From positions 535,076 to 599,075 of the forward strand of contig NZ_KB911256.1 in assembly GCF_000383415.1 (NCBI RefSeq): a stretch of 64,000 nt of DNA, read 5' to 3'. A program made the position numbers and the translations under genes. The notes below the pieces were generated by a model. That model was not told the DNA's origin, made no database searches, and saw only the letters and a program-made list of their open reading frames with translations. This document shows, one piece after another, positions 44,029-57,562 of the stretch. Within the stretch, counting starts at the first letter, position 1. The number at the start of each line of letters is the position of its first letter. Source of the DNA: Hyphomicrobium zavarzinii ATCC 27496 (GTDB lineage Bacteria > Pseudomonadota > Alphaproteobacteria > Rhizobiales > Hyphomicrobiaceae).

Positions 44029-45084
44029 CTAGCCGCCTTTCTTGAGCATGGTCTGAGCAAGCTCGCGGAGTGCGTTCGTCACTTCCGACTGCTGTGAGGC
44101 CTGCTCGTCCACCCACTCGCGCACCACCTTTTGCTCGGCGCGCATTTGGGTGACGAGCTGGTTCACGCCGCGTGCGAGATCGCGAACGGTGTCCTCGCCC
44201 CCCGCACCCCCCGGGGGCGAGGCGGGAAGAAACGGTGCGCTGCCTCCGGCCTTCAGCCGCCCTGAAAGCTCCTCGACGGCGCGCTGCATCTCGTAGACGG
44301 CGGAAATGAGCTGGCGGCTCGCCTGCTCGGTGGCGCTTGAGGAACCCGGCGTAAGCTCGGTGATGCCGGAGAGCCATTCCTCGAGCTCGTTGTAGAAGCG
44401 GCTATGCGCGTGGCTCGCCTGCAGCTCGAGGAAGCCGAGAACCAGCGAGCCGGAAAGGCCGAGCAGCGAGGACGAGAACGCCGTGCCCATGCCCTTGAGG
44501 GGTGCTGCGAGGCCCTGCTTAAGCTCGTCGAACACCGCGACCGTCTCGCCGGACGTGTTGAGCGTGTTGATGGCGAGACCCACCGATTGAATGGTTTCGA
44601 GCAAGCCCCAGAAGGTGCCGAGCAGGCCCAGGAACACCAGCAGACCCACCATGTAGCGTCCCGTGTCGCGCGCTTCGTCGAGGCGCGAGCCGATGCTGTC
44701 CATGATCGTCCGCATCGAGACGGTAGAGAGAGAAAGCGCGCCGGTGCGGTCGCGCAGCATGGTCGCCATCGGGGCCAGCAGCACGGGTTGATGCGCGCCG
44801 ACGAGGCCCGGATCGGAAATGCGGAACGCGTTCACGAAGCGGATCTCGGGGTAGAGCCGGATGACTTGGCGGAAGGCGTAGATGATGCCGAGACACAGAA
44901 CGCCGATGATGAGGCCGTTGAGGCCCGGGTTCGTCATCAGCGAGACCAGAAGCTGCTCATGAAGGATCGCCGCGAGAAAGGCGACCAGCGTCAGGAACAC
45001 GAGCATGCGGATCAGAAAAACGCCGGGCGGCGTCAGTGACTTGTGCACTGAGGCGGAGGTCGGGTCGGGTCGCTTACGTGCCAT
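44029..45084 (-). CDS. MotA/TolQ/ExbB-like proton channel protein
   Basis: The 351-residue protein has membrane helices near residues 22-45 and 55-75, and a pair in the centre around GLLVFLGLLGTFWGLLETI and GMGTAFSSSLLGLSGSLVLG. The last two are the typical TolQ/ExbB channel helices. The C-terminal 100 residues are cytoplasmic, partly Gly/Pro-rich and partly coiled coil (MQRAVEELSGRL, QMRAEQKVVREWVDEQ). ATG 45084 (MARKRPDPTS) is preferred over the longer frame. It is operonic with the OmpA-like gene. Confidence 0.82.
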   Translation of the reverse strand: MARKRPDPTSASVHKSLTPPGVFLIRMLVFLTLVAFLAAILHEQLLVSLMTNPGLNGLIIGVLCLGIIYAFRQVIRLYPEIRFVNAFRISDPGLVGAHQPVLLAPMATMLRDRTGALSLSTVSMRTIMDSIGSRLDEARDTGRYMVGLLVFLGLLGTFWGLLETIQSVGLAINTLNTSGETVAVFDELKQGLAAPLKGMGTAFSSSLLGLSGSLVLGFLELQASHAHSRFYNELEEWLSGITELTPGSSSATEQASRQLISAVYEMQRAVEELSGRLKAGGSAPFLPASPPGGAGGEDTVRDLARGVNQLVTQMRAEQKVVREWVDEQASQQSEVTNALRELAQTMLKKGG

Positions 45085-45248
45085 TCCAAAAGTCTCCGGC
45101 CATGCACTGTCGATCGTGCGCGCAGCGTCGCGCGCCCGACCATAGCGGAACGCCATGCCACCGGAAACCGGCAACATGATGCCAAAGCTCGGGGAATGGG
45201 GCCTTTTTTAGGCGGGTGGAAGGGCGGCGCTTTGTGCGCCAGCCGTCA

Positions 45249-46133
45249 TTAGAGAAGGTCCTTGATGGCAGCCCTGAGCTGGGGTGCGAGGTCCTCGCGT
45301 TCGAGGCCGTAGGCGATGTTGGCTACAAGAAACCCGATCTTGGAGCCGGTGTCGTAGATCTCGCCGTCGAAGCGCACGGCATGGAAAGGATGGCCGGCAT
45401 CCTTGCTCAGGGTGATCATGGCGTCCGTAAGCTGAATTTCCCCACCCGCACCGGCTTCCTGCCGCGCGAGCAGCGGGAAGATTTCGGGTTCGAGAATGTA
45501 GCGCCCGGTGATGTGGAGGTTCGAAGGCGCGGTGCCCTTCGGCGGCTTTTCCACCATCTGCGTGATGCGGCTCACCTTCGCTTTCGCATCCTCGACGCCC
45601 ACGATGCCGTACTGATGCGTCTGGTCCTCCGGCACGGGGGACACAGCCACGAAGTTACCGCCGCCGGTCTTGTCGTAGGCCTCGATCATCTCGGCGAGGC
45701 ACGGCGTCTTTCCGTGGTGGAGCATGTCCGGCAGCAGCAGCGCGAACGGCTCGTCGCCGACGATGTCACGGGCGCACCAGACGGCATGTCCGAGCCCGCG
45801 CGGAGCCTGCTGGCGCGTGAAGCTCGTCCGCCCCGCGTCGGGCAGCTCGGAAAGCAGGTCTTCGAGCTCGCGCGTCTTCTTCTTGGAGGAGAGCGTCGCT
45901 TCCAGCTCGAACTGATGATCGAAGTGATCCTCGATGCAGGCCTTGCCGCGGCCAGTGACGAACACGAAATGCTCGATGCCCGCCGCCCGCGCCTCGTTCA
46001 CAACATGCTGGATGACCGGCCGGTCGACGACCGTCAGCATTTCCTTGGGAACGGCCTTGGTGGCCGGCAGGAAACGGGTTCCGAGCCCGGCCACAGGGAA
46101 GACGGCTTTGCGAATGCGCTTGGGTTTCGACAT
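45249..46133 (-). CDS. galU: UTP--glucose-1-phosphate uridylyltransferase
   Basis: GalU makes UDP-glucose for polysaccharide and envelope glycan synthesis. The 294-residue protein has the nucleotidyltransferase signature AVFPVAGLGTRFLPATKAVPKEML. It also has LVDRP-like VDRPVIQHVVNEA, ALLLPDMLH and GRYILEPEIF. ATG 46133 starts at MSKPKRIRKA; the frame is open further but without family character. It is upstream of the MotA-like gene on the same strand with a 164-base gap. Confidence 0.95.
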   Translation of the reverse strand: MSKPKRIRKAVFPVAGLGTRFLPATKAVPKEMLTVVDRPVIQHVVNEARAAGIEHFVFVTGRGKACIEDHFDHQFELEATLSSKKKTRELEDLLSELPDAGRTSFTRQQAPRGLGHAVWCARDIVGDEPFALLLPDMLHHGKTPCLAEMIEAYDKTGGGNFVAVSPVPEDQTHQYGIVGVEDAKAKVSRITQMVEKPPKGTAPSNLHITGRYILEPEIFPLLARQEAGAGGEIQLTDAMITLSKDAGHPFHAVRFDGEIYDTGSKIGFLVANIAYGLEREDLAPQLRAAIKDLL

Positions 46134-46499
46134 CAGGACACCGATGATTGTGGAGAGGCCGGCCGGATAAGCCGGAGGGAAGGCGAGAAGATGAACCGCG
46201 ATTATAGCCGATCGCGGAGCGCGCACGGGCGTGCCCTGCTAGGGGTGCCGTGCGATTGCGACGGGACAATGAGCGGGGAGCCAAAGTGTTCCCCGGAAAG
46301 CGGCGAAGAATGAGCACAGGGGTCGTAAAAAAGCCCCGAATCGCAGACACGGGAAGGAGCGATATTCTCCGGGATCGGTTAATGGGTGGATAGCACCGCC
46401 CCCCGCTTGGCGGTCCGGTCCGGCCGAGGCGCGAGGTACTGGAGTTTCGGGGTGGGCGTGAAGTTACCGCATGAACCAACCGTCTACGCCCGGCCTCCA
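46134..46499. other. intergenic region between divergent galU and mltB-type gene
   Basis: These 366 bases should contain the promoters of both genes. No hairpin, repeat or RNA gene was recognised. If the transglycosylase used an upstream start, its frame is open from 46386, but that stretch has no signal-peptide character. Confidence 0.4.
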
Positions 46500-47750
46500 A
46501 TGATGCCCTTTCGCAAAGTTGCGCTGTTTCTCGCCTGCATGACGGCCATGGCGGCGTGGCTCGTGGCTCTGCCGGGCACTGCGGCCGCCGACGCCAAGCT
46601 CGATGCGTGGATCGAGGGCCTCTGGCCGGAAGCAGAGGCGGCCGGCGTCTCCCGGGCGACCTTCGACAAGGCGCTCAAGGACTTCACTCCGAACCTCAAG
46701 CTCCCTGATCTCGATCTGCCCGGCCGCCCCTCCAACGATTCGACCGGCCAGGCCGAGTTCACCCGCGCACCGGCCGAATACCTGGATCGCGCCTATCTCA
46801 TCCGCCTCGCCACCACCGGCAAGGAACTGGCCGCCAAGCACAAGGCCACCCTCGAGAAGATCGAGCGCGAGCTGGGCGTGGACCGCTACTCGGTGCTGGC
46901 CATCTGGGGCCGCGAGACCGCCTTCGGTCATCACAAGCTCCCCCACGACGCAATCAATGTCGTCGCCACACAAGCCTATCTCGGCCGCCGCAAGGAGCTT
47001 TTCCGCACGGAGCTGATCGCGGCGTTGAAGATGCTCGAATCCGGCGTGCCGCGCAGCCTGATGCGCGCGTCCTGGGCGGGCGCCATGGGCCTCACGCAGT
47101 TCATGCCGAGCGAATACTTCAAGCACGCCCACGATCTCGACGGCGACGGCAAGACCGACATCTGGAACTCGATCCCCGACGCGCTGGCCTCCGCGGCGAG
47201 CCAGCTCAAGGGCAAGGGCTGGGTTGCGGGCCAGACCTGGGGTTACGAGGTGATCCTCACCAGCAAGGCCGACTGCGGCTACGAAGGCCCCACTCAGGAG
47301 CGCCCCATCTCGGAATGGGCCAAGCTCGGCCTGAAACGGGCCAACGGACGCCCATGGACGGACGCGCAACTCGGCCTCAGCGCCTATCTCATGAGCCCGG
47401 CCGGCGGTTACGGCCCATCGTTCCTGGTGCTCGAGAACTACAAGGTGATCCGCCGCTACAACATGTCGGATCTCTATGCGGTCTTTGTCGGCAATCTCGC
47501 GGATCGCATCGCAGGCGGCGGCGATTTCGTGACGCCGTGGGGTGGCACCGGTCCGCAGAAGACGCGGAACATCGAGGAAATCCAGGAACGACTCAGGGCC
47601 TTGGGCTATGATGTCGAGAAGATCGACGGCAAGGTCGGCTCGAACACCCGCAAGGTGATTGGTCTCTATGAGAGAGCCAACAAGCTGAAGGTTGACTGCT
47701 GGCCGTCCGATACCGTTCTTGAGCACATACGCAAAGCCGGCACGCGATAG
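46500..47750 (+). CDS. lytic murein transglycosylase, MltB type, with peptidoglycan-binding domain
   Basis: The enzyme cleaves peptidoglycan glycan strands (glycoside hydrolase family 103 type). The 416-residue protein has a signal peptide ending at GTAAA-D, with no lipobox cysteine in the right place, so it is probably periplasmic rather than a lipoprotein. The catalytic Glu is E139 (IWGRETAFGHH). SWAGAMGLTQFMPSEY and DGDGKTDIWNS are family blocks. The last 60 residues form a PG_binding_1 domain (IQERLRALGYDVEKIDGKVG). ATG 46500 is chosen; a second ATG follows at once. The DUF459 gene lies 41 bases downstream, a common pairing. Confidence 0.9.
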   Translation: MMPFRKVALFLACMTAMAAWLVALPGTAAADAKLDAWIEGLWPEAEAAGVSRATFDKALKDFTPNLKLPDLDLPGRPSNDSTGQAEFTRAPAEYLDRAYLIRLATTGKELAAKHKATLEKIERELGVDRYSVLAIWGRETAFGHHKLPHDAINVVATQAYLGRRKELFRTELIAALKMLESGVPRSLMRASWAGAMGLTQFMPSEYFKHAHDLDGDGKTDIWNSIPDALASAASQLKGKGWVAGQTWGYEVILTSKADCGYEGPTQERPISEWAKLGLKRANGRPWTDAQLGLSAYLMSPAGGYGPSFLVLENYKVIRRYNMSDLYAVFVGNLADRIAGGGDFVTPWGGTGPQKTRNIEEIQERLRALGYDVEKIDGKVGSNTRKVIGLYERANKLKVDCWPSDTVLEHIRKAGTR

Positions 47751-47791
47751 GATCCGGATTTCCGATCGTCTGGCGGCCGAAGTCGAAACAC

Positions 47792-49210
47792 ATGAGCCGG
47801 GAAGGCATGCACGCTCGTTTCACTCTGCCGCTCATCGCTTTGCTCGCAGCCCTCTTCGCTGCGGCCGCGCCGGGCTTTGCGCAGGAGGATACCGGCGGCA
47901 CGAGCTTCATCACGCCCTTCCCCCCGGGCGACACCTACAACCTGGTGATGATCGGCGACGATCTCGCCGAAGGACTTCTGGGCGGAGCGCTCGAGATCTT
48001 CCAGAAGGATCCGCGCGTCATCATCCGCAACACCCACATCTCCGTCGGCGGGCTCATGCGCAACGAGTACCACCAGCGCATGGTCGAGCTCGACGAGGAG
48101 CTGAAGGCGGCGGCGCCGCAGATCGCCATCGTCATGCTGGGCGCGTGGGATCGCGTATCCGTGCGCGACGAATCCGGCAAACGCGTGCTGGTCGGCACCG
48201 AGGGCTGGCGCCGAGAGTACGCCTCCCGCGCGGACCGCCTGCTGAAGCTCTTGAAGAAGCGCAACATCGCCGTCTACTGGCTCGGCCTCCCCAACGTGCG
48301 CCGCTACGACGCCAACGAGGACGTGCAGATGATGAACAACATCCTGCGCGAGCGCGTGTACCTGAACGGCGCCAAGTACATCGATACCTACGCGGGCTTC
48401 GCCGACGAGAACGGCGGCTATAGCGCCTATGGTCCGGACGTGACCGGCAAAATCCGCCTGCTGCGCGCGGGCGACGGCGTCTACTTCACGGCGGAAGGCA
48501 ACCGCAAGCTCGCCTACTTCGTCGATCGCGAGCTGCGCCGCGACATCACGCAAGCCAAGGCCGATCGCGCTATACCCCTGGACGGCAGCGAGGCCGAGCA
48601 GGCGAAGATCAATCCGGAAAGCGTGAAATTCTCGCCGCCCGCCGCGGGCGGCACGGCAGGGCCTGCCGCCAAGAGCGCGGACACGGCTGCCAATGCTGCC
48701 AAGGCGAAGAACGCTGAGACCGATGGCGCGGGCGACCAGAAGGCCGACAACGGCAAGATCAACCTGCGTATCGTGAGCGAGGGAGGCCGCGAGGAAGTGG
48801 TGGCCCTCGACATCGTGCGTCCGGCGATCCCGGCGTCTGTCATTGCGCTGGTCACGCGGCGTGAAAGCCCGGATCGGCCCTCGCAGCTCGGCGAGGCCAT
48901 CATCGATCAGATCTCCGGCGGGCTCACCGTCATGAGCACGGTGGCGTTGGCCACTGGCAGCGGTCAGGCGGGCGGAGGACGACGCCGCCTCTCGCCCTCG
49001 CAAGCCCCGTACTTCAGGGTCCTGTTCAAGGGCGAGCGCCTGGCGCCGAAACCGGGCAGGGCGGATGATGCCTCATGGCCGCGCCCCGCGCCGCCGCCGG
49101 AAGCAGCCTACCTTCCGGCCGAGGCCGATCCGGTCGAGACCGGCACCACGTCCAAGCCCGACGCGCCGCGCCAGCCGGCGAACTCGGACCGGCGTAAATC
49201 GCGCGAGTAG
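47792..49210 (+). CDS. DUF459/SGNH-fold exported protein, catalytic residues replaced
   Basis: The 472-residue protein has a signal peptide (cleavage near GFA-Q, residue 30) and an SGNH-hydrolase-like domain (about residues 48-255). A disordered Ala/Lys/Pro-rich half follows. The block I serine is Asp: IGDDLAEGL (D57) where GDSLA is expected. The block III position is LGAWDR (W119) where an Asn is usual. The block V position is GDGVYFT (Y231) where DG(I/V)HFT is usual. So the fold is present but the catalytic Ser, Asn and His appear to be lost. It is co-directional with the MltB-type gene (41-base gap), so a peptidoglycan-related binding role is possible. Confidence 0.82.
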   Translation: MSREGMHARFTLPLIALLAALFAAAAPGFAQEDTGGTSFITPFPPGDTYNLVMIGDDLAEGLLGGALEIFQKDPRVIIRNTHISVGGLMRNEYHQRMVELDEELKAAAPQIAIVMLGAWDRVSVRDESGKRVLVGTEGWRREYASRADRLLKLLKKRNIAVYWLGLPNVRRYDANEDVQMMNNILRERVYLNGAKYIDTYAGFADENGGYSAYGPDVTGKIRLLRAGDGVYFTAEGNRKLAYFVDRELRRDITQAKADRAIPLDGSEAEQAKINPESVKFSPPAAGGTAGPAAKSADTAANAAKAKNAETDGAGDQKADNGKINLRIVSEGGREEVVALDIVRPAIPASVIALVTRRESPDRPSQLGEAIIDQISGGLTVMSTVALATGSGQAGGGRRRLSPSQAPYFRVLFKGERLAPKPGRADDASWPRPAPPPEAAYLPAEADPVETGTTSKPDAPRQPANSDRRKSRE

Positions 49211-49295
49211 ATCGGCCGCGCGGATCCGGCAATTCTGCAGCCTGACGGAGTCCGGGCGCCCGAACCGCTTTCGGCTCGAGCGCCCGGGTTTACGA

Positions 49296-49679
49296 TTATT
49301 CCTCGTCGGAGGTGCGAGCCGGACGGCGCCGCGAGCGCTCCGCGCGGGCCGCGCCGTTCTTCTTGTCGATCAGCTCGTCCAGGCGACGGTCCGCGGCATC
49401 GAACGCATCCCTGAGCGCAATCTTCAGATCTTCCTGCGCCTGACCAACCGCAGACTCATGCGTGACGATCAGCGGCGCGGCTCCCGGGATTCCGATGTCG
49501 ATCTTGATCTCGTAAGTCTTCCCCTTGTGAGAATGCTTATGCGGCGCGGCCACCACGACCCGGCAGTGGGTCATGCGATCGAAATGCTTCTCGAGCTTGG
49601 CGGCCCGCTCCGAAATTTTTGCTTCGATGACCGGGCTTTTATCGAGCCCTTTGAACGAGATCTCGAGCGGTGTGTTCAT
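49296..49679 (-). CDS. hpf: ribosome hibernation promoting factor-like protein (short form)
   Basis: HPF/RaiA-family proteins bind the 30S decoding centre and silence ribosomes in stationary phase. The 127-residue protein has the N-terminal S30AE domain: EISFKGLDKSPVIEAKI, KLEKHFDRMTHCRVVV and the C-terminal LKIALRDAFDAADRRLDE. It lacks the C-terminal dimerisation domain of long HPF and ends instead with an Arg-rich tail. ATG 49679 is chosen with TGGGA upstream; a start eight codons earlier also exists. It stands alone, convergent with the DUF459 gene. Confidence 0.85.
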   Translation of the reverse strand: MNTPLEISFKGLDKSPVIEAKISERAAKLEKHFDRMTHCRVVVAAPHKHSHKGKTYEIKIDIGIPGAAPLIVTHESAVGQAQEDLKIALRDAFDAADRRLDELIDKKNGAARAERSRRRPARTSDEE

Positions 49680-49871
49680 TTGATTTCCCAGTTGGTTAGC
49701 CAAGTTGTTTAGTTTCTAGGCCCCCATTCAAGGAGCTGGGGATCGTGAGGTCCCGGGTCAAGGGTAGGCGCTTCGACCCGATACCAAGCTGATCCAACTC
49801 AAATGCCAAGTCCAGCGTCACGCAAAACCTCCCGCCTTGCCCCTAGGGAAGCCTTGCCGATGCCGGAGACA

Positions 49872-49902
49872 GAAAAAGGGCGCGCCATCCGGCACGCCCT
49901 TA
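49872..49902 (-). terminator. rho-independent terminator of gltBD
   Basis: On the minus strand, AAGGGCGTGCC and GGCGCGCCCTT form an 11-bp stem with one G-U pair and a short loop, followed by TTTCT. It lies about 50 bases after the gltD stop codon. Confidence 0.85.
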
Positions 49903-49950
49903 AAAGTCTCATCGCCCGAAAGCGGTGTTTAGAAAGCGCCGCCTGCGCGC

Positions 49951-51390
49951 TCAGCGCGGCAGGGTGGTCTTCCCCATCAGGAACTTGTCGATCGAGGAGG
50001 CAGCCTGGCGGCCTTCGCGGATCGCCCACACCACGAGCGACTGTCCGCGCCGCACGTCGCCTGCAGCGAACAGCTTGCCGTTGCCGGGCAGGCGGTAGTC
50101 GCGCTCGGTCGCGTTGAGTCCCTTGAAGCGGCCGCGTGCAACGGCGTCGAGCCCGAGACCGGAAAGCACGCCGCTGTCGCTCGGGCCGGAGAAGCCCATG
50201 GCGAACAGCACGAGATCGGCATCGAGCGTCGTATCCGAGCCGGGAACCGGTGCGAGCTTCTGATCGACGTGCACGTAATGCAGCTTCTTCACCTTGCCGC
50301 CCTCGCCGGAGAAGCCGGTGGTGGAAACCGAGTACTCGACCTGCGCGCCTTCGGCCTGCGAGGACGAGATCCGGAGCTTCAGCGGCCAGTTCGGCCACGA
50401 GAGTGCCTTGTCCTCTTTCACAGGCGGCTTCGGCATGATCTCGAACTGCGTCACGGACTTCGCGCCCTGCCGGATCGAGGTGCCGATGCAGTCGGAGCCG
50501 GTGTCGCCGCCGCCGATGACGATCACGTGCTTGCCCTTGGCGGAGATCTCCTTCGTGCCTGGAAGCTGCGCCTCGCCCGCGACGCGGCGGTTCTGCTGCG
50601 TCAGGAAATCCATGGCGTAGTGGATGCCGTCGAGATCGCGCCCCGGTGAGGTTGCGAAGAAGTCGAACGGAGTTTCGGAGCCCATCGCCAGCAGCACGGC
50701 GTCGTGCTTCTCCTCGAGATCGCGCGGCGACACGTCCGTGCCGACCTTCACGTTGCAATGGAACACGACGCCCTCGGCTTCCATCTGCGCCTGGCGGCGC
50801 GCGATGATGCTCTTCTCCATCTTGAAGTCGGGAATGCCGTACACGAGCAAGCCGCCCGGACGCGCGTTCTTCTCGTAGACGTGAACCTCATGACCCGCGC
50901 GCGCGAGCTGCTGGGCCGCGGCGAGGCCGGCGGGTCCTGAGCCCACGATCGCGACCTTCTTGCCGGTCTTGGTCTCGGCAGGCTTCGGCGTGATCCATCC
51001 GGCCTCGAAAGCCTTGTCGGCGATCGTGCACTCGATGGTCTTGATGGTCACCGGCACGTCGTCGATGTTGAGCGTGCACGAGGCTTCGCACGGCGCCGGG
51101 CACACACGCCCCGTGACCTCGGGGAAATTGTTGGTCGAGTGCAGGTTCTCCGCTGCCGTCTTCCAGTCGCCCTGATAGACGAGGTCGTTCCAGTCCGGGA
51201 TCTGGTTGTTGACCGGGCAGCCGTTGTGACAATAGGGGATGCCGCAGTCCATGCAGCGCGAAGCCTGCGTTTTGACGTCGGGCTCCGACAGCGGCACGAC
51301 GAACTCGTGCCAATGTTTGATGCGTGTCTCGACCGGCTCGTACTTGCGGTCTGCGCGCTCGAACTCAAGAAATCCCGTCGGCTTTCCCAT
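49951..51390 (-). CDS. gltD: glutamate synthase small subunit
   Basis: GltD delivers electrons from NADPH through FAD and iron-sulfur clusters to the large subunit. The 479-residue protein has the cysteine clusters [13 protein letters not shown] (C46, C49, C54, C58) and CPAPCEASC. The FAD site is [18 protein letters not shown] near residue 148 and the NADPH site is [13 protein letters not shown] near 290. It is downstream of gltB on the same strand with a 158-base gap and ends at a clear terminator. It may also be transcribed from that gap. Confidence 0.96.
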   Translation of the reverse strand: MGKPTGFLEFERADRKYEPVETRIKHWHEFVVPLSEPDVKTQASRCMDCGIPYCHNGCPVNNQIPDWNDLVYQGDWKTAAENLHSTNNFPEVTGRVCPAPCEASCTLNIDDVPVTIKTIECTIADKAFEAGWITPKPAETKTGKKVAIVGSGPAGLAAAQQLARAGHEVHVYEKNARPGGLLVYGIPDFKMEKSIIARRQAQMEAEGVVFHCNVKVGTDVSPRDLEEKHDAVLLAMGSETPFDFFATSPGRDLDGIHYAMDFLTQQNRRVAGEAQLPGTKEISAKGKHVIVIGGGDTGSDCIGTSIRQGAKSVTQFEIMPKPPVKEDKALSWPNWPLKLRISSSQAEGAQVEYSVSTTGFSGEGGKVKKLHYVHVDQKLAPVPGSDTTLDADLVLFAMGFSGPSDSGVLSGLGLDAVARGRFKGLNATERDYRLPGNGKLFAAGDVRRGQSLVVWAIREGRQAASSIDKFLMGKTTLPR

Positions 51391-51548
51391 CGTGGACTCT
51401 TCTTTCCATCTTGCTTCCCTCTCCGTCGCTCCGACAGAGGAGGGGTCAGGGTAAAGGGCAGCCCCTCGCTGCCTCGTGGTTTCGTCGCCCGCCCGTCATC
51501 GAGAAGTTTGCGCTTCGCAATGACGGGGCGAGCATGAGTTGAGGTGGC

Positions 51549-56249
<4,701 letters not shown>

Positions 56250-56691
56250 GGAATTGGTCCTCGGGTGTCAACGCCGGACCGGCATCGCAATGCCGGCATC
56301 GTAACGCATCGCCTCAGGGCCGTGGGCCGCAATAAGCGTGTAGGCGATGCTTTCGGGTCGTGTGCGCCCGCGCCGAACTTAGCGGCGCTGAACGAGAGCC
56401 TGCGCAAAGCAAGCCGCCCCGGCATCCGGGGGGCACCCACTCACGAGACGTGACAGCTTTGCGACCACCGCAATTGATCTCCGCCGACAGTAGCAGACCC
56501 GCGATCCTCGCGCAGTCGGCTGCCGCCAAGCCAAAAAAACCCATCCTCGCTTTCGTAGCGTCGGAAGCAAGGACTGGACATAAAGGACAGCAATGCTGAC
56601 CTTTCGATCAAATGTTGCAGATTTTCCCCTGCAACACAAGTGCGATTAGAAGCTCTCAAAGATAACAATGCGACGCAGAGAATATGCCTAA
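56250..56691. other. intergenic region upstream of gltB
   Basis: About 440 bases lie between the gltB start and the hsp20 terminator. They should contain the gltB promoter. I did not find a convincing sigma-54 site or a hairpin. Short open frames here have no start signals and are not called. Confidence 0.4.
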
Positions 56692-56721
56692 AAAATAGGC
56701 GGCGGCCCGAAAGCCGCCGCC
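56692..56721 (-). terminator. rho-independent terminator of the hsp20 gene
   Basis: On the minus strand, GGCGGCGGC and GCCGCCGCC form a 9-bp stem with loop TTTCG, followed by TATTTTTT. It begins 32 bases after the hsp20 stop codon. Confidence 0.9.
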
Positions 56722-56752
56722 GCCGTTGGGAGGGATTGGGAAGGTCTAGGAG

Positions 56753-57211
56753 TTACGCAGCTTGCTCGATCTGCTTCGGCTCGGAGCCGGTGCCGATCGG
56801 GATTGAACGCGGCCGCATCCGCTCAGGGATGTTACGGACGAGGTCCACGTTGAGGAGGCCGTCCTTGAGATCGGCGCCCTTCACTTCCACGTGGTCGGCG
56901 AGCTGGAAGCGGCGCTCGAAGCTGCGTGCGGCAATTCCACGATGCAGGAAACGCCGTTCGCCTTCATTCGCTTCGGCTTTCTTCTCGCCGCGAACGGAGA
57001 GAGTGGCCTCTTTCACGTCTACGTGGATTTCATCGGCGGTAAAGCCGGCGACCGCCATCGTAATACGGTACTCGTTCTCGCCGAGACGCTCGATGTTATA
57101 GGGCGGATAGGGCGCATCGACCTCCGCGCCGGTCACGCTGTCGAGAAGCTGCGCGAGGCGATCGAAGCCGACGGTCGAACGATAAAGGGGAGTAAGATCG
57201 AAGTGTCGCAT
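56753..57211 (-). CDS. small heat-shock protein (Hsp20/IbpA family)
   Basis: This is an ATP-independent chaperone that binds unfolding proteins. The 152-residue product has the family N-terminus MRHFDLTPLYRSTVGFDRLA and an alpha-crystallin domain. In that domain YRITMAVAGFTADEIHVDVK and RGIAARSFERRFQLADHVEV are visible, and the C-terminal tail follows. The gene is preceded by a ROSE-like leader and an RpoH-type promoter and followed by its own terminator, so it is a monocistronic heat-shock unit. Rhizobia have several such genes; only one is in this window. Confidence 0.93.
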   Translation of the reverse strand: MRHFDLTPLYRSTVGFDRLAQLLDSVTGAEVDAPYPPYNIERLGENEYRITMAVAGFTADEIHVDVKEATLSVRGEKKAEANEGERRFLHRGIAARSFERRFQLADHVEVKGADLKDGLLNVDLVRNIPERMRPRSIPIGTGSEPKQIEQAA

Positions 57212-57310
57212 GACTTAAGTCCTCCATAAGAAGCGACTGATGGGACCCGCCCGCAATGGGCCGGATCTCCGGCTGCAACTCCCGGCCAAGCTTCGAGAAG
57301 CGATGGCCGA
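57212..57310 (-). promoter_or_regulatory. ROSE-type RNA thermometer in the hsp20 leader
   Basis: On the minus strand the leader ends TCGCTTCTTATGGAGGACTT before the ATG. This is the ROSE arrangement: a U(U/C)GCU element (complement at 57232-57236) a few bases before the Shine-Dalgarno sequence ATGGAGGA (57220-57227), so the two can pair and hide the ribosome site at low temperature. Further upstream are GC-rich hairpins (CCGGAGATCCGG and neighbours), as in known ROSE leaders of rhizobial heat-shock genes. Boundaries are approximate. Confidence 0.75.
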
Positions 57311-57383
57311 AAGCCTCACTTTCCCGGGGCGCGGATGTCCGAGCCCCGGACGCGCACCCACTCCGTGGCGTGCGCACTCCAGC

Positions 57384-57411
57384 ATTTAGGAGCGCTTCAG
57401 GCGGCTTCAAG
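57384..57411 (-). promoter_or_regulatory. RpoH (sigma-32)-type heat-shock promoter of hsp20
   Basis: On the minus strand, CTTGAAG (57405-57411) is followed after CTTG by 17 bases and then CCTAAAT (57384-57390). This fits the alphaproteobacterial RpoH consensus CTTG-N17/18-CYTATNT with one mismatch. Transcription should start near 57377, giving a leader of about 165 bases. Confidence 0.65.
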
Positions 57412-57562
57412 AGGGGGCGAGTGAACGTGAGAAATCCGCCACAGGCGTTTCGCCCAAACTCTGCTCTCAAAAGAGAAAATAGCGGCCCTTCATCTCGCAT
57501 TCATGTTCGAAGGCGGACCCTGTGCAACCCGGCGCCAGTCGGGCCAACACGGGAGTAGATTT

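Noticed and set aside
42999..45084. Possible Zorya-type anti-phage system (MotA-like + OmpA-like genes)
   Set aside because: Zorya needs additional effector genes (ZorC/D or ZorE) beside the pair. Here the neighbours are galU and a small exported protein, and the pair looks like a conserved housekeeping locus.
56360..56640. Short open frames between hsp20 and gltB
   Set aside because: They overlap each other on both strands, lack ribosome sites, and show no conserved motif.
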